DNA of 64,000 nt from Oegoconia quadripuncta (GCA_949316235.1 OX438744.1:32980778-33044777); one strand, 5' to 3'. Counted from the stretch's first letter, positions 39,615 through 50,735 are shown. Notes: generated by a model not told the origin, from the letters alone. Numbers and translations: made by a program.

Positions 39615-40945
39615 TAAGATGATGTAGTGAGTAAGATAGAAAGGGGTATGTTAAGGTGGTTTGGTATTTATACGCCGAACTCTTATGAGTAGAACGAATG
39701 TGTTATAGGAGATAAACGAAAGCAATATACAGGGCGTCCCAAAGTTATGGGACATGAAGGGGAAGTACCTTAAATATCGTAGATAGTGAATTTTGCTCAA
39801 AGAAGACTTTATGTTATTTTTAAAAGTTAGTAATTTTGCATTCATAGATTTTCTAAAAATTACTTGCTTCGGCTGGGAATCGAACCGACTTAAATGTGAA
39901 AAAAAAAACACCCTACTTTTATGATGCCAATCGAAAGAATAGCTAAAAAATAATAACTCTGCCTAAGTAACATAGTATTTTAAAAGAAAGGAACAACGTG
40001 AAATTAATCATTTTAATCAAATAAAAAACATACATGAAACTGCCGTAGTCAATTAAGTAGGTATTTTTTTGTAAATTAATTAATTAAATGCTCAAAATGT
40101 GATCCCTCTTGTCTTACGCAAATCGCCAATCTTTTAATGAGCCCGCTGCCTGTTGATTTTCTAATCATTTTATGGTGAACACTCGATGTGATATGGCACA
40201 ATTCTGTTTGCAATATGTTGTTATTTTTGTTTTTAATTTGCCTTCTGTCTAGCTTACAGAGGACGTATTGAAATACAAGTTTTATCATTTCATCTACACG
40301 TGCACTTATAATAAGGAAAACTATGTTAGTACCTATTTTATGAAGTGGGTACTTATTTATGAATAATCAATGCTATCTTTGGAATGATAATATCGCTACT
40401 TTTCGAACGTCGTCGGCAATAAATAACTTTCTTGAAATTTGACTCAATCATTTTATGTTGTTCCTTTCTTTTAAAATACTATGTTACTTAGGCAGAGTTA
40501 TTATTTTTTAGCTATTCTTTCGATTGGCATCATAAAAGTAGGGTGTTTTTTTTTTCACATTTAAGTCGGTTCGATTCCCAGCCGAAGCAAGTAATTTTTA
40601 GAAAATCTATGAATGCAGAATTACTAACTTTTAAAAATAACATAAAGTCTTCTTTGAGCAAAATTCACTATCTACGATATTTAAGGTACTTCCCCTTCAT
40701 GTCCCATAACTTTGGGACGCCCTGTATAACGAAAGCGTGAATGGAAGGGTCGGTAAAGGTCGATCAAGAAGGACGTACTTCAATCAAGTGACTGATGTAC
40801 TCACAAAAGATCAGGTGCGGTCAACCACCATCCGACGAGCATGTATCAAGCATTTGATGAGAGTGGAAGAAGCAAAAGTAGTATGTCAGGATCGTTGAAA
40901 GTGGAAATCAATAGTCTCTGCCTACCCCAACGGAAAACAGGCGTG
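39615..40945 (+). pseudogene. RTE-type LINE ORF C-terminus, split by a 1-kb element
   Basis: Before the insert a frame reads GMLRWFGIYTP (in the family: GMLRWFGHVERM). After it comes VNGRVGKGRSRRTYFNQVTD, VLTKDQVRST, RRACIKHLMRVEEAKVVCQD and SIVSAYPNGKQA, stop (40943-40945). Removing the 39724-40727 element and one 9-bp duplicate restores continuous reading across the junction. It is related to 57285-58140 (-) and 63100-63330 (-). The A-rich junction at 40950 leads into a minus-strand LINE tail. Confidence 0.85.
39724..40727. mobile_element. 1-kb DNA transposon with about 270-bp terminal inverted repeats, 9-bp TSD
   Basis: The arms 39728-39997 and 40457-40727 are near-identical inverted copies, both starting 'atacagggcgtcccaaagtt'. 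The element is flanked by AACGAAAGC at 39715-39723 and 40728-40736, inside an RTE ORF. Long TIRs plus a 9-bp duplication suggest a Mutator-like element; this is inference. The centre contains a minus-strand ORF (40076-40288) ending RLAICVRQEGSHFEHLIN. That ending resembles the '...C....G.HFEHL' C-terminus of some insect DDE transposases (from memory, uncertain). The left end carries three extra bases 'aat'. The near-identical 86- and 65-codon ORFs in the arms are not genes. Confidence 0.82.
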
Positions 40946-40954
40946 AGCAAATGT

Positions 40955-41220
40955 ACAATACAATACAATACAAATACCACTTTATTGCACAACAGAAAAG
41001 AAAATACAGTTTCAGAAAAGTGGTAAGAATAGAATGTACAATTTGGCGACCCTATCACTAAAAGCGATCTCTTCCATGCAACCTTTGGGTATAAGGACAG
41101 TACATTTGAAATAGGTAGGTTGTGCGATATTAAATAGGGATGCAGATATAAACTACGTGAATAAATTTCACATATTTACATTACACATACATACATAGAT
41201 CAATAGACAAATATACCTAC
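40955..41220 (-). mobile_element. LINE 3' UTR (family L)
   Basis: Plus strand: 'acaatacaatacaaatacca', 'ctttattgcacaacagaaaa', 'actaaaagcgatctcttcca' and 'gggatgcagatataaactac'. It closely matches 47083-47290 over about 200 bp and lies directly behind the RTE relic, tail to tail. Confidence 0.72.
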
Positions 41221-41346
41221 TGTATGTACCTATGTAATTCCTAGGCTCTAAATAGTATATAACAATAATATTGAAAGTCGCTGTCTGTTTCTCCGCTCAC
41301 TTCGTTACGCAATAACTCTTCATACGGTTTTCACCATGATTTAGAG

Positions 41347-41643
41347 CAGCGATTCTCAAACTTTTTTGGCGACGGAAACCTTTCGGTAAACCAAATGTTT
41401 AGCGAAGCCCTAAAGTAATCAAAATCGATTTTTATGTGTATTCTTTATTAATAAACTTATCACTTGACATCAACATAGATTTTTTTTACTTTATGCTGGA
41501 ATATTTAGATAGATTTTATTTTATTCTGCAACTTTAGTATTTTTAGTATTGTTTTTATTATGACCAGTATTTTTGCGGTACTGTGGGGGACAGAGGCTTT
41601 GAAGAGCCCTAGGGCTTCACGGGAAACGCTTTAGTTATGCCTG
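41347..41643. mobile_element. hAT-like non-autonomous element (297 bp)
   Basis: The 8-bp duplication ATTTAGAG lies at 41339-41346 and 41644-41651. The left end 'CAGcgattctcaaactttttt' minus its last base is the classic hAT 'CAG.G.TTCTCAAACTTT' terminus (family knowledge). The right end finishes 'ctttagttatgcCTG'. Inverted words 'gcgaagccct' and 'agggcttc' lie inside. No ORF. Confidence 0.78.
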
Positions 41644-41814
41644 ATTTAGAGAATTTCTCCCGAAATATATTCGCGGGTCGCGATATACCGAACATTCGCA
41701 CTAATTCGTCCATAATGTGGATTGTTAAGTTATGAACTTCTGCCAGCGTCTGTTCCATATATTTTACAAACTTGACATCTTCAAGCCTAGGATGAATAGG
41801 CTTTTAATGGAATC

Positions 41815-41905
41815 GAGTACACCTTCACTTCAGGTACATAGTCACTTTCCACCAGGTGAAATTGTGGTCAAAGGAGTCTTCGCTCCTCTCCACACTCCTT
41901 CGTAA
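41815..41905 (+). mobile_element. SINE-like 3' end fragment
   Basis: 'catagtcactttccaccagg' followed by 'tgaaattgtggtcaaaggag' matches the complement of 29370-29410. It is the sequence family seen inside 37237-37460. Confidence 0.5.
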
Positions 41906-42077
41906 GAAAAATACCAGCTTGGTGGTAAATATTTCTTCTGACCTGCATCTGCGTCCGTACTGTTGTGTTTTTGTGTGAAAGATAATAAATTAAGAGGTAT
42001 TCCTTCTCAGTCCTCATAGTATTTTATAAAATTTAATTGAGAATAAGACTCGATCTCAATCTTTAGATCTTGAGACA

Positions 42078-42258
42078 AGCAGTAATCTTGATAACATTAT
42101 TGTGTTCTGGTTATTTGAGATAAGATAGTTATTCTTCCAAATATGTTGGGAGTTCCTGATGTGTACGCTTCCATCTTCGGCCTCATCTTCACTTAACATC
42201 TGGTGTCATTGAGGTCAAGTACTCTACTGTACTGTACCCGTTCAGCAAAGAAAAAAGA
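42078..42258 (+). mobile_element. SINE-C 3' half, old
   Basis: 'ttattgtgttctggttattt', 'gagataagatagttattctt', 'cttccatcttcggcctcatc' and 'ttcacttaacatctggtgtc' follow SINE-C order with many changes. Confidence 0.68.
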
Positions 42259-42464
42259 AATATACCCAACGCCGATGAACGTCACGTAGTCGTAGCAACA
42301 TGGCTACGAGTTTGCTACGAATAAACTATCTGTAAACGCTACGCTGAGTTAGCTACGCCTCCATCTAATCACGGTGAACATTGAAATTAGACAATATAGT
42401 AATGGGACTATTTGATTCCATTTATCACAATCGACTACGGCTCTATCAAATCAACAATCTTACA

Positions 42465-42775
42465 TCCTCACTGCTGGAGCACAGTCTCCTTTCTTCAGGA
42501 GAGGATACCCCCGTAATCCACCGCGAAAACAACGGCCCTGCAAGACTTGTGGCCTAATCAGTGTATTCAAGCCGAATCAGTAGACCATAGATTTGGCTAA
42601 TTGAAAACAACTGGGGCCGACTATTTAGCGTTACTTCAGAAGCACAGAAACACTCGTATAAAAATGCCACCACATATCCATGTACCATTATCCAAGGACA
42701 AATCGCGCCAGACATAGCTGTAAGAAATAGGAACTGCGATTAAGCCATGAGCGCTTCTGATATTTGGAATTATGC
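42465..42775 (-). mobile_element. 5S-rRNA-derived SINE, divergent copy
   Basis: The plus strand shows the tail 'cactgctggagcacagtctc', the body 'ggctaattgaaaacaactgg', 'agcacagaaacactcgtata', and a decayed 5S core at 42680-42725 ('atccaaggacaaatcgcgcc'). The order is the same as at 23385-23725. Confidence 0.65.
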
Positions 42776-42831
42776 GATAGATTACATAAACGCGATTCTT
42801 CTTATTCGTGATGCCCATACAATATTCAAGT

Positions 42832-43086
42832 GGCCGCCTCCGTGGCTCAATGTAAGCAACGTTGGGTACATGTTTAAGTACTCGGTTTGGTTGGTGGTAG
42901 GGCATTTTAAATGTCCGCCTGGCTAACTACCACCATCTTATCTAAATCTGCCGCTAAGCAACAATTTTAATAGCTTTTTTTGTTTTTGTCAGAGACAAGA
43001 TAGCCAGTCCCCCAAATGTGTTGGGGTTTCCGGGTTCCACCCTCGACCTGATCTTCACTTAAGCATACTTTTGCATTAAAAAAAAT
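42832..43086 (+). mobile_element. SINE-C lacking box B
   Basis: The head 'ggccgcctccgtggctcaat' starts at 42832, but the sequence jumps from 'gtaagcaacgttggg' to 'tacatgtttaag', deleting the box-B segment. The body and 3' end follow, with further small losses near 43030. It should be Pol III-dead. Confidence 0.8.
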
Positions 43087-43921
43087 GGATTCCACACAAC
43101 CGTAGTTTACATTCATTCTACACAGCCGTTTATGGAAACCACAAAGTTCTTAGATTGAAACAAAAACAATTGAAATATTTAAGAACCTAAAAACTGGACA
43201 GATAATTTTTTAAGATGATTGTGTCGTTATCTTTAAGCGGTTAATCTGTACAGGAGATAACATAGAAATCTACATTAAATACGTACTTCTTTTTCTTCAA
43301 TTTAAGAGCTATACTCTTGACGGTGGAGTAATGACCACGTCTCTCTGCTACATACTTACTCGTACATACACCTTAAAAACCTTAACCTCCTTCCTGGGAC
43401 AGTCGAGTAGCAAGCTACGCATAAATAGAACCAGAAATAAAAATAAGACACTTCCTATTATGTAGCTAAGTATTTTTACGAAAATACATGAAACAGAAAT
43501 AATACGGAAACATACACATACTATAATTACCTAATTAATAATAACTTAAAACTTACAAGTATGTGTAGCGGCTCAAAAAATAATTACAGTCTCCAATTAT
43601 GGTAGTTCCCTTTAAGTTACAAAGTTCTATTGAACTTTAACGATATGTTTGTCGTACGCCATTTTGTTTATTTTATGCTTTATGTTTAGTAGATCAAACA
43701 GTCGCATACAATACGTCGATGGTTGATGACAGCCCCGTGACCTAGGTCACCACAATGAACGACGTATCAAATATTCATAAGCGATTCCATTTCAAAGAAG
43801 CTCTAAAAAAAGCCACTAAAGGTGCTTCTACATTGAGAGTATTTCGACCGCTTCCGTGGTGCAATATAGACAGCATAAGGTTTGCAAACGGTGATCGCAC
43901 GTTCGATTTTCAATTCGATAA
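43087..43921. other. unassigned region
   Basis: No gene recognised. The ORF 43755-43985 runs into the Helitron-like element and is unrelated to any family I know. Confidence 0.38.
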
Positions 43922-44120
43922 TCTAACTAATGTTATAATTGCGGAAGTTTGCATGTTTGTTGCTCAATCACGACGAGACGACTGAACAGATTTGAATGAA
44001 ATTTGGTGTATAGGTGGAAAATGCCCTGGATTAAGAATCAGGATATTTTTATCCCGATAAAGTGAGTATTTCCCGCGGGGTAAACAAATTAAACATATCC
44101 GTGATAAAGTGATTCCACAC
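43922..44120 (+). mobile_element. Helitron-like element, 3' truncated
   Basis: It starts TCTAACTAATGTTATAATTG after A 43921 and has 'gaatgaaatttggtgtatag', 'tatcccgataaagtgagtat' and 'cgtgataaagtgattccaca'. The GC-rich CTAG end is missing. Confidence 0.7.
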
Positions 44121-44755
44121 ATGCACATACAACTTTGGATTACGGCAATCTTTAAACATATCGCTTAGAAACTAAAAGAAATTATGAACATTAGAAATAA
44201 GCTGTAATAGAAGAAATTTAGTTTTTTTATATAGATAAATTCTGTAACAATTTGTTACAAATTTAGAAGCTCAGTACAATTCAATAAGCCGTTTTCTTCG
44301 AATTATATAATGTGCAGGTAACCAGTTTTCGCAGTTAACTCTTGAGATATGAGACAGTTCCTGATGATGCCAACTAAGCATAAACTACCACATGGAAATG
44401 CACCGGTGAATATGCTACGGAAAGCAGTTTGAACGAAGTTATTTTTAGACATCAAAAGTCACGTATTAGTTACAATTTTGGACTAAATCCAAAACGAACG
44501 TTAAACTGTTACGTTCTAAATTCGAAAGTCGACCTTTACCCCCGTTGGGTTGCGCGGCTGGGACGCTGCCAATCGCGATCATTCTCCGGCCAATTAGAGG
44601 TCGCCATTTGAAAATAGAACTTCACATTCCGAATTAAAATTTTGTTTTAGAATATGGTAAGGTTACACTCAGTTAAATTCGAGAGTTTTGTGACATTTTA
44701 AAAGGATTCGTCAAAAAAGTCTACTTCTAATTTCATTAATAAGTACTCAATTAAT
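44121..44755. other. unassigned region
   Basis: No gene or repeat recognised; the 60-codon ORF at 44429 has no family resemblance. Confidence 0.38.
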
Positions 44756-45008
44756 GTTTAAGTACTCAGTTTGGTTGGTGGTAGGGCATTTTAAATATCC
44801 GCCTGGCTAGCTACCACCATCTTATTTAAATCTGCCGCCAAGCTGCAATGTTAATAGCATTGTTGTGTTCCGGTTGTCAGAGATAAGATAGCCAGTCCCC
44901 TAAATGTGTTGGGGTTTCCGGGTCAGTACGCTTCCATCTTCGACATCATCTTCACTTAACATCAGGTGTGATTGAGGTCAAGCACCAACCCGTTATGCAA
45001 AAAAAAAA
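44756..45008 (+). mobile_element. SINE-C, head missing
   Basis: It starts 'gtttaagtactcagtttggt' just after the tRNA-like part and is otherwise complete to the A tail at 44999-45008, close to consensus. Confidence 0.82.
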
Positions 45009-45144
45009 TCAGTCCGTCAGTCAGTTTAAAATTTCGAATTTGAACTCCAATAATCCAAACCCACCAATTAGTATCAGCTCAAAATGTGGCTCAAAACAAT
45101 GTTACAAACTTACTACTTGTTAGATCAGTGACATACATTCGCCT

Positions 45145-45300
45145 ACGGATTTCTTCATTCCTGGTTCGATCACGTAGTAAAACGAGCATCGTCCTCTCCA
45201 TAGTTCGTTGCGTGACTTTATGCTTTCTTATGAGACCCTAGTGAGACGATATAAATTACAATACAATACAAATACTCTTTATTGCGCAAAATAATATAGA
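45145..45300 (-). mobile_element. RTE-like fragment and LINE tail
   Basis: 45155-45243 ('gtaaaacgagcatcgtcctc', 'ttatgagaccctagtgag') resembles 53390-53460. 45258-45300 ('acaatacaatacaaatactc', 'tttattgcgcaaaa') is the start of a minus-strand family L tail. Confidence 0.5.
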
Positions 45301-46001
45301 TAGAAGATATAAATCATCACTGAACACACATTAAATCTGTCAGGTCTTAAATCTATCCACAAACTATTTGTAATTCAATTATAGCTACAATAATAGATGA
45401 CATGTAGCCCTGTCACACAAACCCCGAAGCGAATTAGGGCATTAGTTGGAGCACACTCAGCTACGTGCTGAAGTGGCCACGATTTCGTGTTGCAGACCAG
45501 CGACAGCACTCGCTCACTTATAACTTGTATCAGTTTAGAGTATGTACAAGGTTATAATTTGGTATACCAAAAAGCCGATACACCCCAATTAGATTATATT
45601 TTTTGTAATCAATATGGCTAGCAAAAATAAAATAAAAATAAAGGATTGATGCCAATTCAGTTACTATTATGTTACCGCTTGTAGGGTGTTTATCATTCCT
45701 TAATTAGATAAATAATTAAAGAAAAAAATATCACCCCATATTTTTTTACCGGGATCGATTCTATACGTGCTTCAGACTTTCGCAGTGGTAATGTGACTAG
45801 TTAGTTGGTAAAGAAAAACCATCAAGAAATGTTCGGGCTTTATTTCGATCTTAGAAAGTGTTTCAGAAGTGGACGTGGCTGAAGACTATCGCGTGTGCGG
45901 TCGATGCTGAAGAAGAATACCTGAGAATATGATGGTCAATGATATCTATATCAAGTTTCAGAAAGGCGTGAAACGTCCTCAGTGAAAAGAAAATTAAATT
46001 A
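45301..46001. other. unassigned; old repeat shared with 28 kb
   Basis: 45430-45500 resembles 28010-28085. The rest, including 45760-45990, is not recognised. Confidence 0.38.
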
Positions 46002-46407
46002 GGTCCTTACCTATGAAATTGGCGTTTTGTATGAAGAATTTCATTAAGACTGTTTTCTCCATACAAACATTTTTGTTTTTTTTTTTTGGGAACGACAAAT
46101 CCAATTTTAGCTAAACTTTGTGTGTATTATCGGATAACATTAAGTTAAGTATAGGCAGCGTTAATTTTTAAAAGTTTCAGCGAATCTAAGAAATGATTAT
46201 GGGAAGCACATGAAAAGAGCTCGGTTCAAATTTTTTTTATTATGTGATTGAGCCAACAAATTAAAAAATATTTCATGTGAAACCTTGAAATAATATTCCA
46301 TTTTCCAAATAAAAAACAAATTTGGATATAGCTTTGAAAATCGCGGGAATTGGTACATATAATTAATGAAGAATAAAAAACTCCCAATTTCATACGTAAA
46401 GACCCAA
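46002..46407 (+). mobile_element. mariner-type MITE, uninterrupted (406 bp)
   Basis: TA duplications lie at 46000-46001 and 46408-46409. It begins 'ggtccttacctatgaaattg' and ends 'catacgtaaagacccaa'. It is the intact reference for 33756-34416 and 62519-62885. It has no ORF and the interior is AT-rich. Confidence 0.85.
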
Positions 46408-46409
46408 TA

Positions 46410-46809
46410 TTACGGCCCTGTCTTTCTTTTTTCTTATTGAAGTTACTTCAACTCTATTATCGTTTATACAACATAATTATCACTCCAAATTTCCCTACGA
46501 GTATTACTACATAACCTGGCATAAATAAGTATAATAGGCTCATAGGCGGTAGTCTAATAATCGAGTGAGCGCTTGTTAAACAATAACCATAATATTTTAC
46601 GACCATTACAGCTTTCCACGATTCTCAACTAGCGGGTAATCTAGTTAGAACTTGTAATTGTGTAAGTCTACTATCAATTGTATGAAGTTTGAACGTTTAA
46701 AGTTAATTAAATGACTTGTACGGTACCATTCAGATAATATGTGAGTTTTCTATTGTTTCCATTGAATATATTTTTGGTATAAATAATAATATTGTTTTTT
46801 GCCTAATTA
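46410..46809. other. unassigned AT-rich DNA
   Basis: No gene or repeat recognised. Confidence 0.4.
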
Positions 46810-46920
46810 GTCACCCATCCAAGAAGTCACCAGGCTAGATATTCGAAGTTAACTTGGCTTTTCGAAATCAATTGCGTGTTCTTACATACATATTCTCACG
46901 CCTGTTCCCATTGGGGGTCC
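46810..46920 (-). mobile_element. probable 5S-SINE relic
   Basis: 'agtcacccatccaagaagtc' and 'cgaagttaacttggcttttc' recall the complemented 5S core, but order and spacing are degraded. Confidence 0.4.
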
Positions 46921-47082
46921 CATTCACAATAATTATAATAATTACCTAAACAAATGTTGTAAATTAGTCTGTGCAATAAATAATATTTGATTTTGATTTG
47001 ATTTGACATTAGTTTTCTTCTTCCACTCTCCTTTCAATATTTTGTTTATTTGTTTGTAAACGCTTTATTGTACAAAAAGGCA

Positions 47083-47290
47083 TTACAATACAATACGATA
47101 CAAATACACTTTATTGCACAACAGAAAAGAAAATACAGTTTCAGAAAAGTGGTGGTGGACGACCTTATCACTAAAAGCGATCTCTTCCAAGCAACCTTTG
47201 GGTATAAAGACAGTACATTTGAAATAGGTAGGTTGTGCGGTATTAAATAGGGGTGCAGATACAAACTACGTGAATAAATTTCAAATATTA
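47083..47290 (-). mobile_element. LINE 3' UTR (family L)
   Basis: 'caatacgatacaaatacact', 'ttattgcacaacagaaaaga', 'actaaaagcgatctcttcca' and 'ggtgcagatacaaactacgt' match 40960-41165 almost throughout, with a small deletion near 47157. Confidence 0.75.
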
Positions 47291-47939
47291 ATTTGCATTA
47301 ATTTTGCATTGATATCTTCCTCACATTTGCCATCTCTAGTAAACATACTTCCCCAAATACACTAATTCTTTCACCCGTTTAACATTTACAACATCTATCA
47401 AAACATTACATTCAGTCATCTTATCTTCCGCGTGTCCAATAAAAAATAAATCCAAGCATAATTAAAAAACGTCATTATTCAATCAACTATTGACAGCCAC
47501 GATAAGCTATTCATATTCCCCACTTGCTCCATTTTCATATTTGATTGTCCTGCGATTGATTTACAAGCAGTATTTACACAAAAGAGAAAAGAAATTTTTC
47601 ATTGTATTTTCTCATCTATTATTCATCACTTTGCTTTCATTGTTATTGCTCTCTTGTGAGATGTATATTACATATGATACTAGCGACTCGCCCCGACTAT
47701 ACTTTCCATAAAAAAGAAAGAAGAAAAGAAAAATTTATTAAGACCCATCTCATGACACAGGTCCAAATATTACACAGTTGAGACACATGCAAAAAATAAC
47801 ATTGTTTGCCATCCAATTGTCGGTGTCGCAAGGTGGAGTCAAAAAGGTCTCCAACTCAGCATGCAAAGCTTGAAAAGATGAAACCATAACCAATTGAAAA
47901 GATGTGTTGTTGCGGAGTTTCTTGTCGCTTCTTCTCCCT
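47291..47939. other. unassigned region
   Basis: No family recognised. 47760-47940 may be the upstream, decayed part of the LINE at 47940-48122. Confidence 0.35.
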
Positions 47940-48122
47940 AACCATAAAAACCTTGTGAAGCGAGTATTCCCGAACGAGTACGACATTGGAACCTTCCAGA
48001 AACGAGCCTACACCTTCCTCAAAGGCCGGCAACGCATCTGTGACCCTTTTGGTGTTCCGGGTGTCTGATTGCTTTCCATCAGGTGACCCGCATGCTCGTT
48101 TTCCGCCCTCTCATATATATAA
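47940..48122 (+). pseudogene. LINE ORF C-terminus whose tail matches a SINE
   Basis: 47951-48067 translates to [37 protein letters not shown], stop, followed by 'ccatcaggtgacccgcatgc' and an A tail. The 'FK.R.Y.FLKGRQR.C.P.GVAG' ending is a lepidopteran LINE C-terminus (from memory). The same 3' sequence forms the last 120 bp of the SINE-like insert at 51603-51890, consistent with a SINE borrowing a LINE tail. Confidence 0.72.
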
Positions 48123-48236
48123 AAAAAAAGCTATGTAGTTAAAAAAAAAAATAACATGTTGACTTTCAATAAGTGATATTTTTGTATCCTACATTGAATA
48201 AAATATTTTTGATTTGATTTCATTGATGCATTTTGC

Positions 48237-48406
48237 GACGACTGCCTTCAATTGAAAACAATCGGTACCAACTATATAACGTGCCCTCGGAAGCACGGAA
48301 ACACTAGTTTAAACACGCCACTAGTGGTCACCCTCCAAGGACTGACCGCGCCAGACATTGCTTAACTTCGCTAATCGATGCGACTGCACCACGAGTGCTT
48401 TCTGTA
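48237..48406 (-). mobile_element. 5S-rRNA-derived SINE, tail-truncated
   Basis: The plus strand has 'actgccttcaattgaaaaca', 'tcggaagcacggaaacacta' and the 5S core 48323-48377 ('ggtcaccctccaaggactga', 'gcttaacttcgctaatcg'). The 5S core keeps the A box and C box apart from a one-base loss in 'ggatgggtgacc'. The LINE-like tail is absent. Confidence 0.75.
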
Positions 48407-48427
48407 TATTATTTATTATACTTTTCT

Positions 48428-48755
48428 CATTTTTCCACAACGGGTTAGCACTTGTCCTCAATCACACCTGATGTTAAGTGAAGATGAGGCCGAAGGTGGT
48501 AGCGTACTGACCCGGAAACCCCAACACATTTAGGGGACTGGCTATCTTATCTCTGACAACCGGAACACAACAATGCTATTAACATTGTTATTTGGGGGCA
48601 GATTTAGATAAGATGGTGGTAGCTAGCCAGGCGGACATTTAATATGTCCTACCACCAACCAAACCGAGTACTAAATATGCACCCGGCTAAGGATCGAAAC
48701 CGCGACCTCCGAAACTTAAATCCAATGTTGTTTACATTGAGCCACGGCGGCGCTT
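48428..48755 (-). mobile_element. SINE-C, full length
   Basis: The plus strand runs from 'acaacgggttagcacttgtc' through 'ggactggctatcttatctct' to the head 'gatcgaaaccgcgacctccg' and 'attgagccacgg'. Box B has one change (gatcgaaac). Confidence 0.85.
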
Positions 48756-49442
48756 ATACTTTTATTAAGCCTACTATTAAATATTCTATATGTTTATGAT
48801 GACGTAGACTATTGTATTTATTTATTACTTATACGTGGAGGATAGCATCATGAGAAACTCATTTGCCTGAGGCATTCCGTTTGTCTGTCAATCCAGAGAC
48901 AGGTCTTTACCAAATTACCACAGACGTACTCGACTTCCCACCCATTGTAAAGGTCATAAATTAAAGGTCAACAAGAACCTTGGCCCGTTTGATTGACTAA
49001 ACGGTTTCCACTACCGGCTTTGGAATGATTGGAGAGTGATAAGATAAAGGGTAATATTTGTTAAAGGGAAATACGTGAACTACTTCTATTAATAACCCAT
49101 TTCAAAAAGGAGGAGCTTGTATGTTGTTTGTTTTACGTTTATTAATTTCTTTGAAAACGCCGCCTCGGCGTTGGAAGACATCTACCGTCTTACAATTGAA
49201 ACATGCAGTGACAAAATGCTGCAACTCGCAGTCAACAGATGGCGCTCACGAAATCTGTAACCCATAATTATGATAGAGGAGTACAAATATTTCTCATACT
49301 AATGCGCCATATATTTATAAACATTAAACCCTAATTAGGGGTGCGTTTCTCGCGATTTTATGTGTATTATATACTAACTACATCGAAAACTTAATTTATA
49401 AATTAATATATTTGAAATTTTCACATTAATAATTTTTCATAT
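48756..49442. other. unassigned region
   Basis: No gene or repeat recognised. Confidence 0.4.
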
Positions 49443-49590
49443 TTGACGGCCTGTTTGGTGTAGTGGTTATAAACTCTGTTTGCTATACTTAAAGGTCGGG
49501 GTTTCGAATCCCGCTAGGGTCATACGTTTGTATGATGAATATATAGACATGCGTTCCTGAGTTATCGATGTTTTTCGTTTATATATGTAT
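49443..49590 (+). mobile_element. SINE-A, 3' truncated
   Basis: Head 'ggcctgtttggtgtagtggt', box-B region 'ggggtttcgaatcccgctag', centre 'gttcctgagttatcgatgtt'. It stops before the 'ggaactagatggcgc' part. Confidence 0.78.
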
Positions 49591-49689
49591 AGCTATTAGG
49601 TTATTAGCTATGTCTAATAAAGGTCGGTTAAGAGGTTTTATCCCGCACTATACATCATACAAACTTTCAAGTCAAAATTTTTCAAACAA

Positions 49690-49925
49690 TAAAGCGATTC
49701 AAATGAAATTTTATAAAGCAAAATACATAGATCTAAAAGGTTTGTAGAGAACATTCTGTAGAAAGAGTATTGAAACTAAATTAGAGCGATTTAAAATGTT
49801 CCATACTAACAGAAAAAATGCAATATAATTCTTTTAAATTGGAAATGTTTTCTACTTACTTTTTAGGTCTATGTTTCATTAGAATCGGTTTAATCATTTC
49901 GAAAAATTTCGACTTATATGTTTGT
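49690..49925. repeat. unclassified repeat Y, copy 1
   Basis: 'gattcaaatgaaattttata', 'tattgaaactaaattagag', 'attcttttaaattggaaatg' and the end 'tatatgtttgtatgg' match, in order, 55380-55625. There is no coding potential. Class unknown. Confidence 0.6.
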
Positions 49926-49947
49926 ATGGAATGCCGTTTGGGATATA

Positions 49948-49992
49948 CCCTCTCTCTACTAAACTCATACCCTCTCTCTACTAAACTCATAC
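49948..49992. repeat. 22-bp tandem duplication
   Basis: The 22-base unit 'taccctctctctac' plus 'taaactca' occurs twice in tandem at the edge of repeat Y. Confidence 0.9.
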
Positions 49993-50119
49993 CACTATCG
50001 ATACAAAAACAAATGAATGGAAACCCTAGTTGGTATTTTCCCTGCGGTATTGACCGTATTCACAACTGCTATCAAATAAAGGATCGTCGTCTTCAATAAA
50101 TTAATAGCTACATAGGTAT

Positions 50120-50353
50120 GAAAAATAATAAATATTTCGGACACTTACACCAATCATCCAGTCCCAAACTAAGCAAAGCTTGTACTATGGACACTAAATG
50201 ACGGATAAACATACATAAAAAATTTATATAAACATCCATGACTCAGTAATAAATGTTCATATTCATCACACAAACATTTACCCGTCGCGGGATTCGAACC
50301 CGCAACCGTTGGTTTCGCTGACAGGGTCACTATCCAATACACCAATCGGTCGG
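50120..50353 (-). mobile_element. SINE-B, full length
   Basis: Complement order: tail 'aataataaatatttcggaca', 'ccaatcatccagtcccaaac', 'actcagtaataaatgttcat', box B complement 'cgggattcgaacccgcaacc', then 'ataccaatcggtcgg'-type head (here 'atacaccaatcggtcgg'). GGTAT on both sides may be a short target duplication. Confidence 0.85.
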
Positions 50354-50473
50354 TATAGTAGAGTTTTGAGAATACACAGCCTATAAAGTTACGTATAATA
50401 AGCTATTAAAATGAAGACACAAATCCAGCTTTAGGACAGATTTTTAAGTCAAAAAATTGTTAATGTTAAAGTA

Positions 50474-50712
50474 TATGACGAACTGTTTGGTATACTGGTT
50501 AGAAACTCTGACCATTGTACCAAAAGGTCGCGGGATCGAATCCCGCTAGGGGCATATGTTTGTATGACGAATACGGACATGTGTACCCGAGTTAGTATTT
50601 ATTTACAAAAGAAATGTATTTATGTAGTATACCAACCATCTGGTATCCACAACACAAGCCTTTAGTTGCTTAGTGTGGAACTAGATGGCGTTGTGTGTAT
50701 GTCCAAGGATAA
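50474..50712 (+). mobile_element. SINE-A, full length with a central deletion
   Basis: Head 'actgtttggtatactggtta', box-B region 'gcgggatcgaatcccgctag', 'gtgtacccgagttagtattt' (centre shortened), and end 'ggaactagatggcgttgtgt' and 'tccaaggataaac'. Confidence 0.82.
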
Positions 50713-50735
50713 ACACAATTAAAAATACCTATATC

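Noticed and set aside
39651..39911. Pair of nearly identical small proteins (39651-39911 minus, 40543-40740 plus)
   Set aside because: They are mirror images because they lie in the two arms of the long inverted repeat; not a gene pair.
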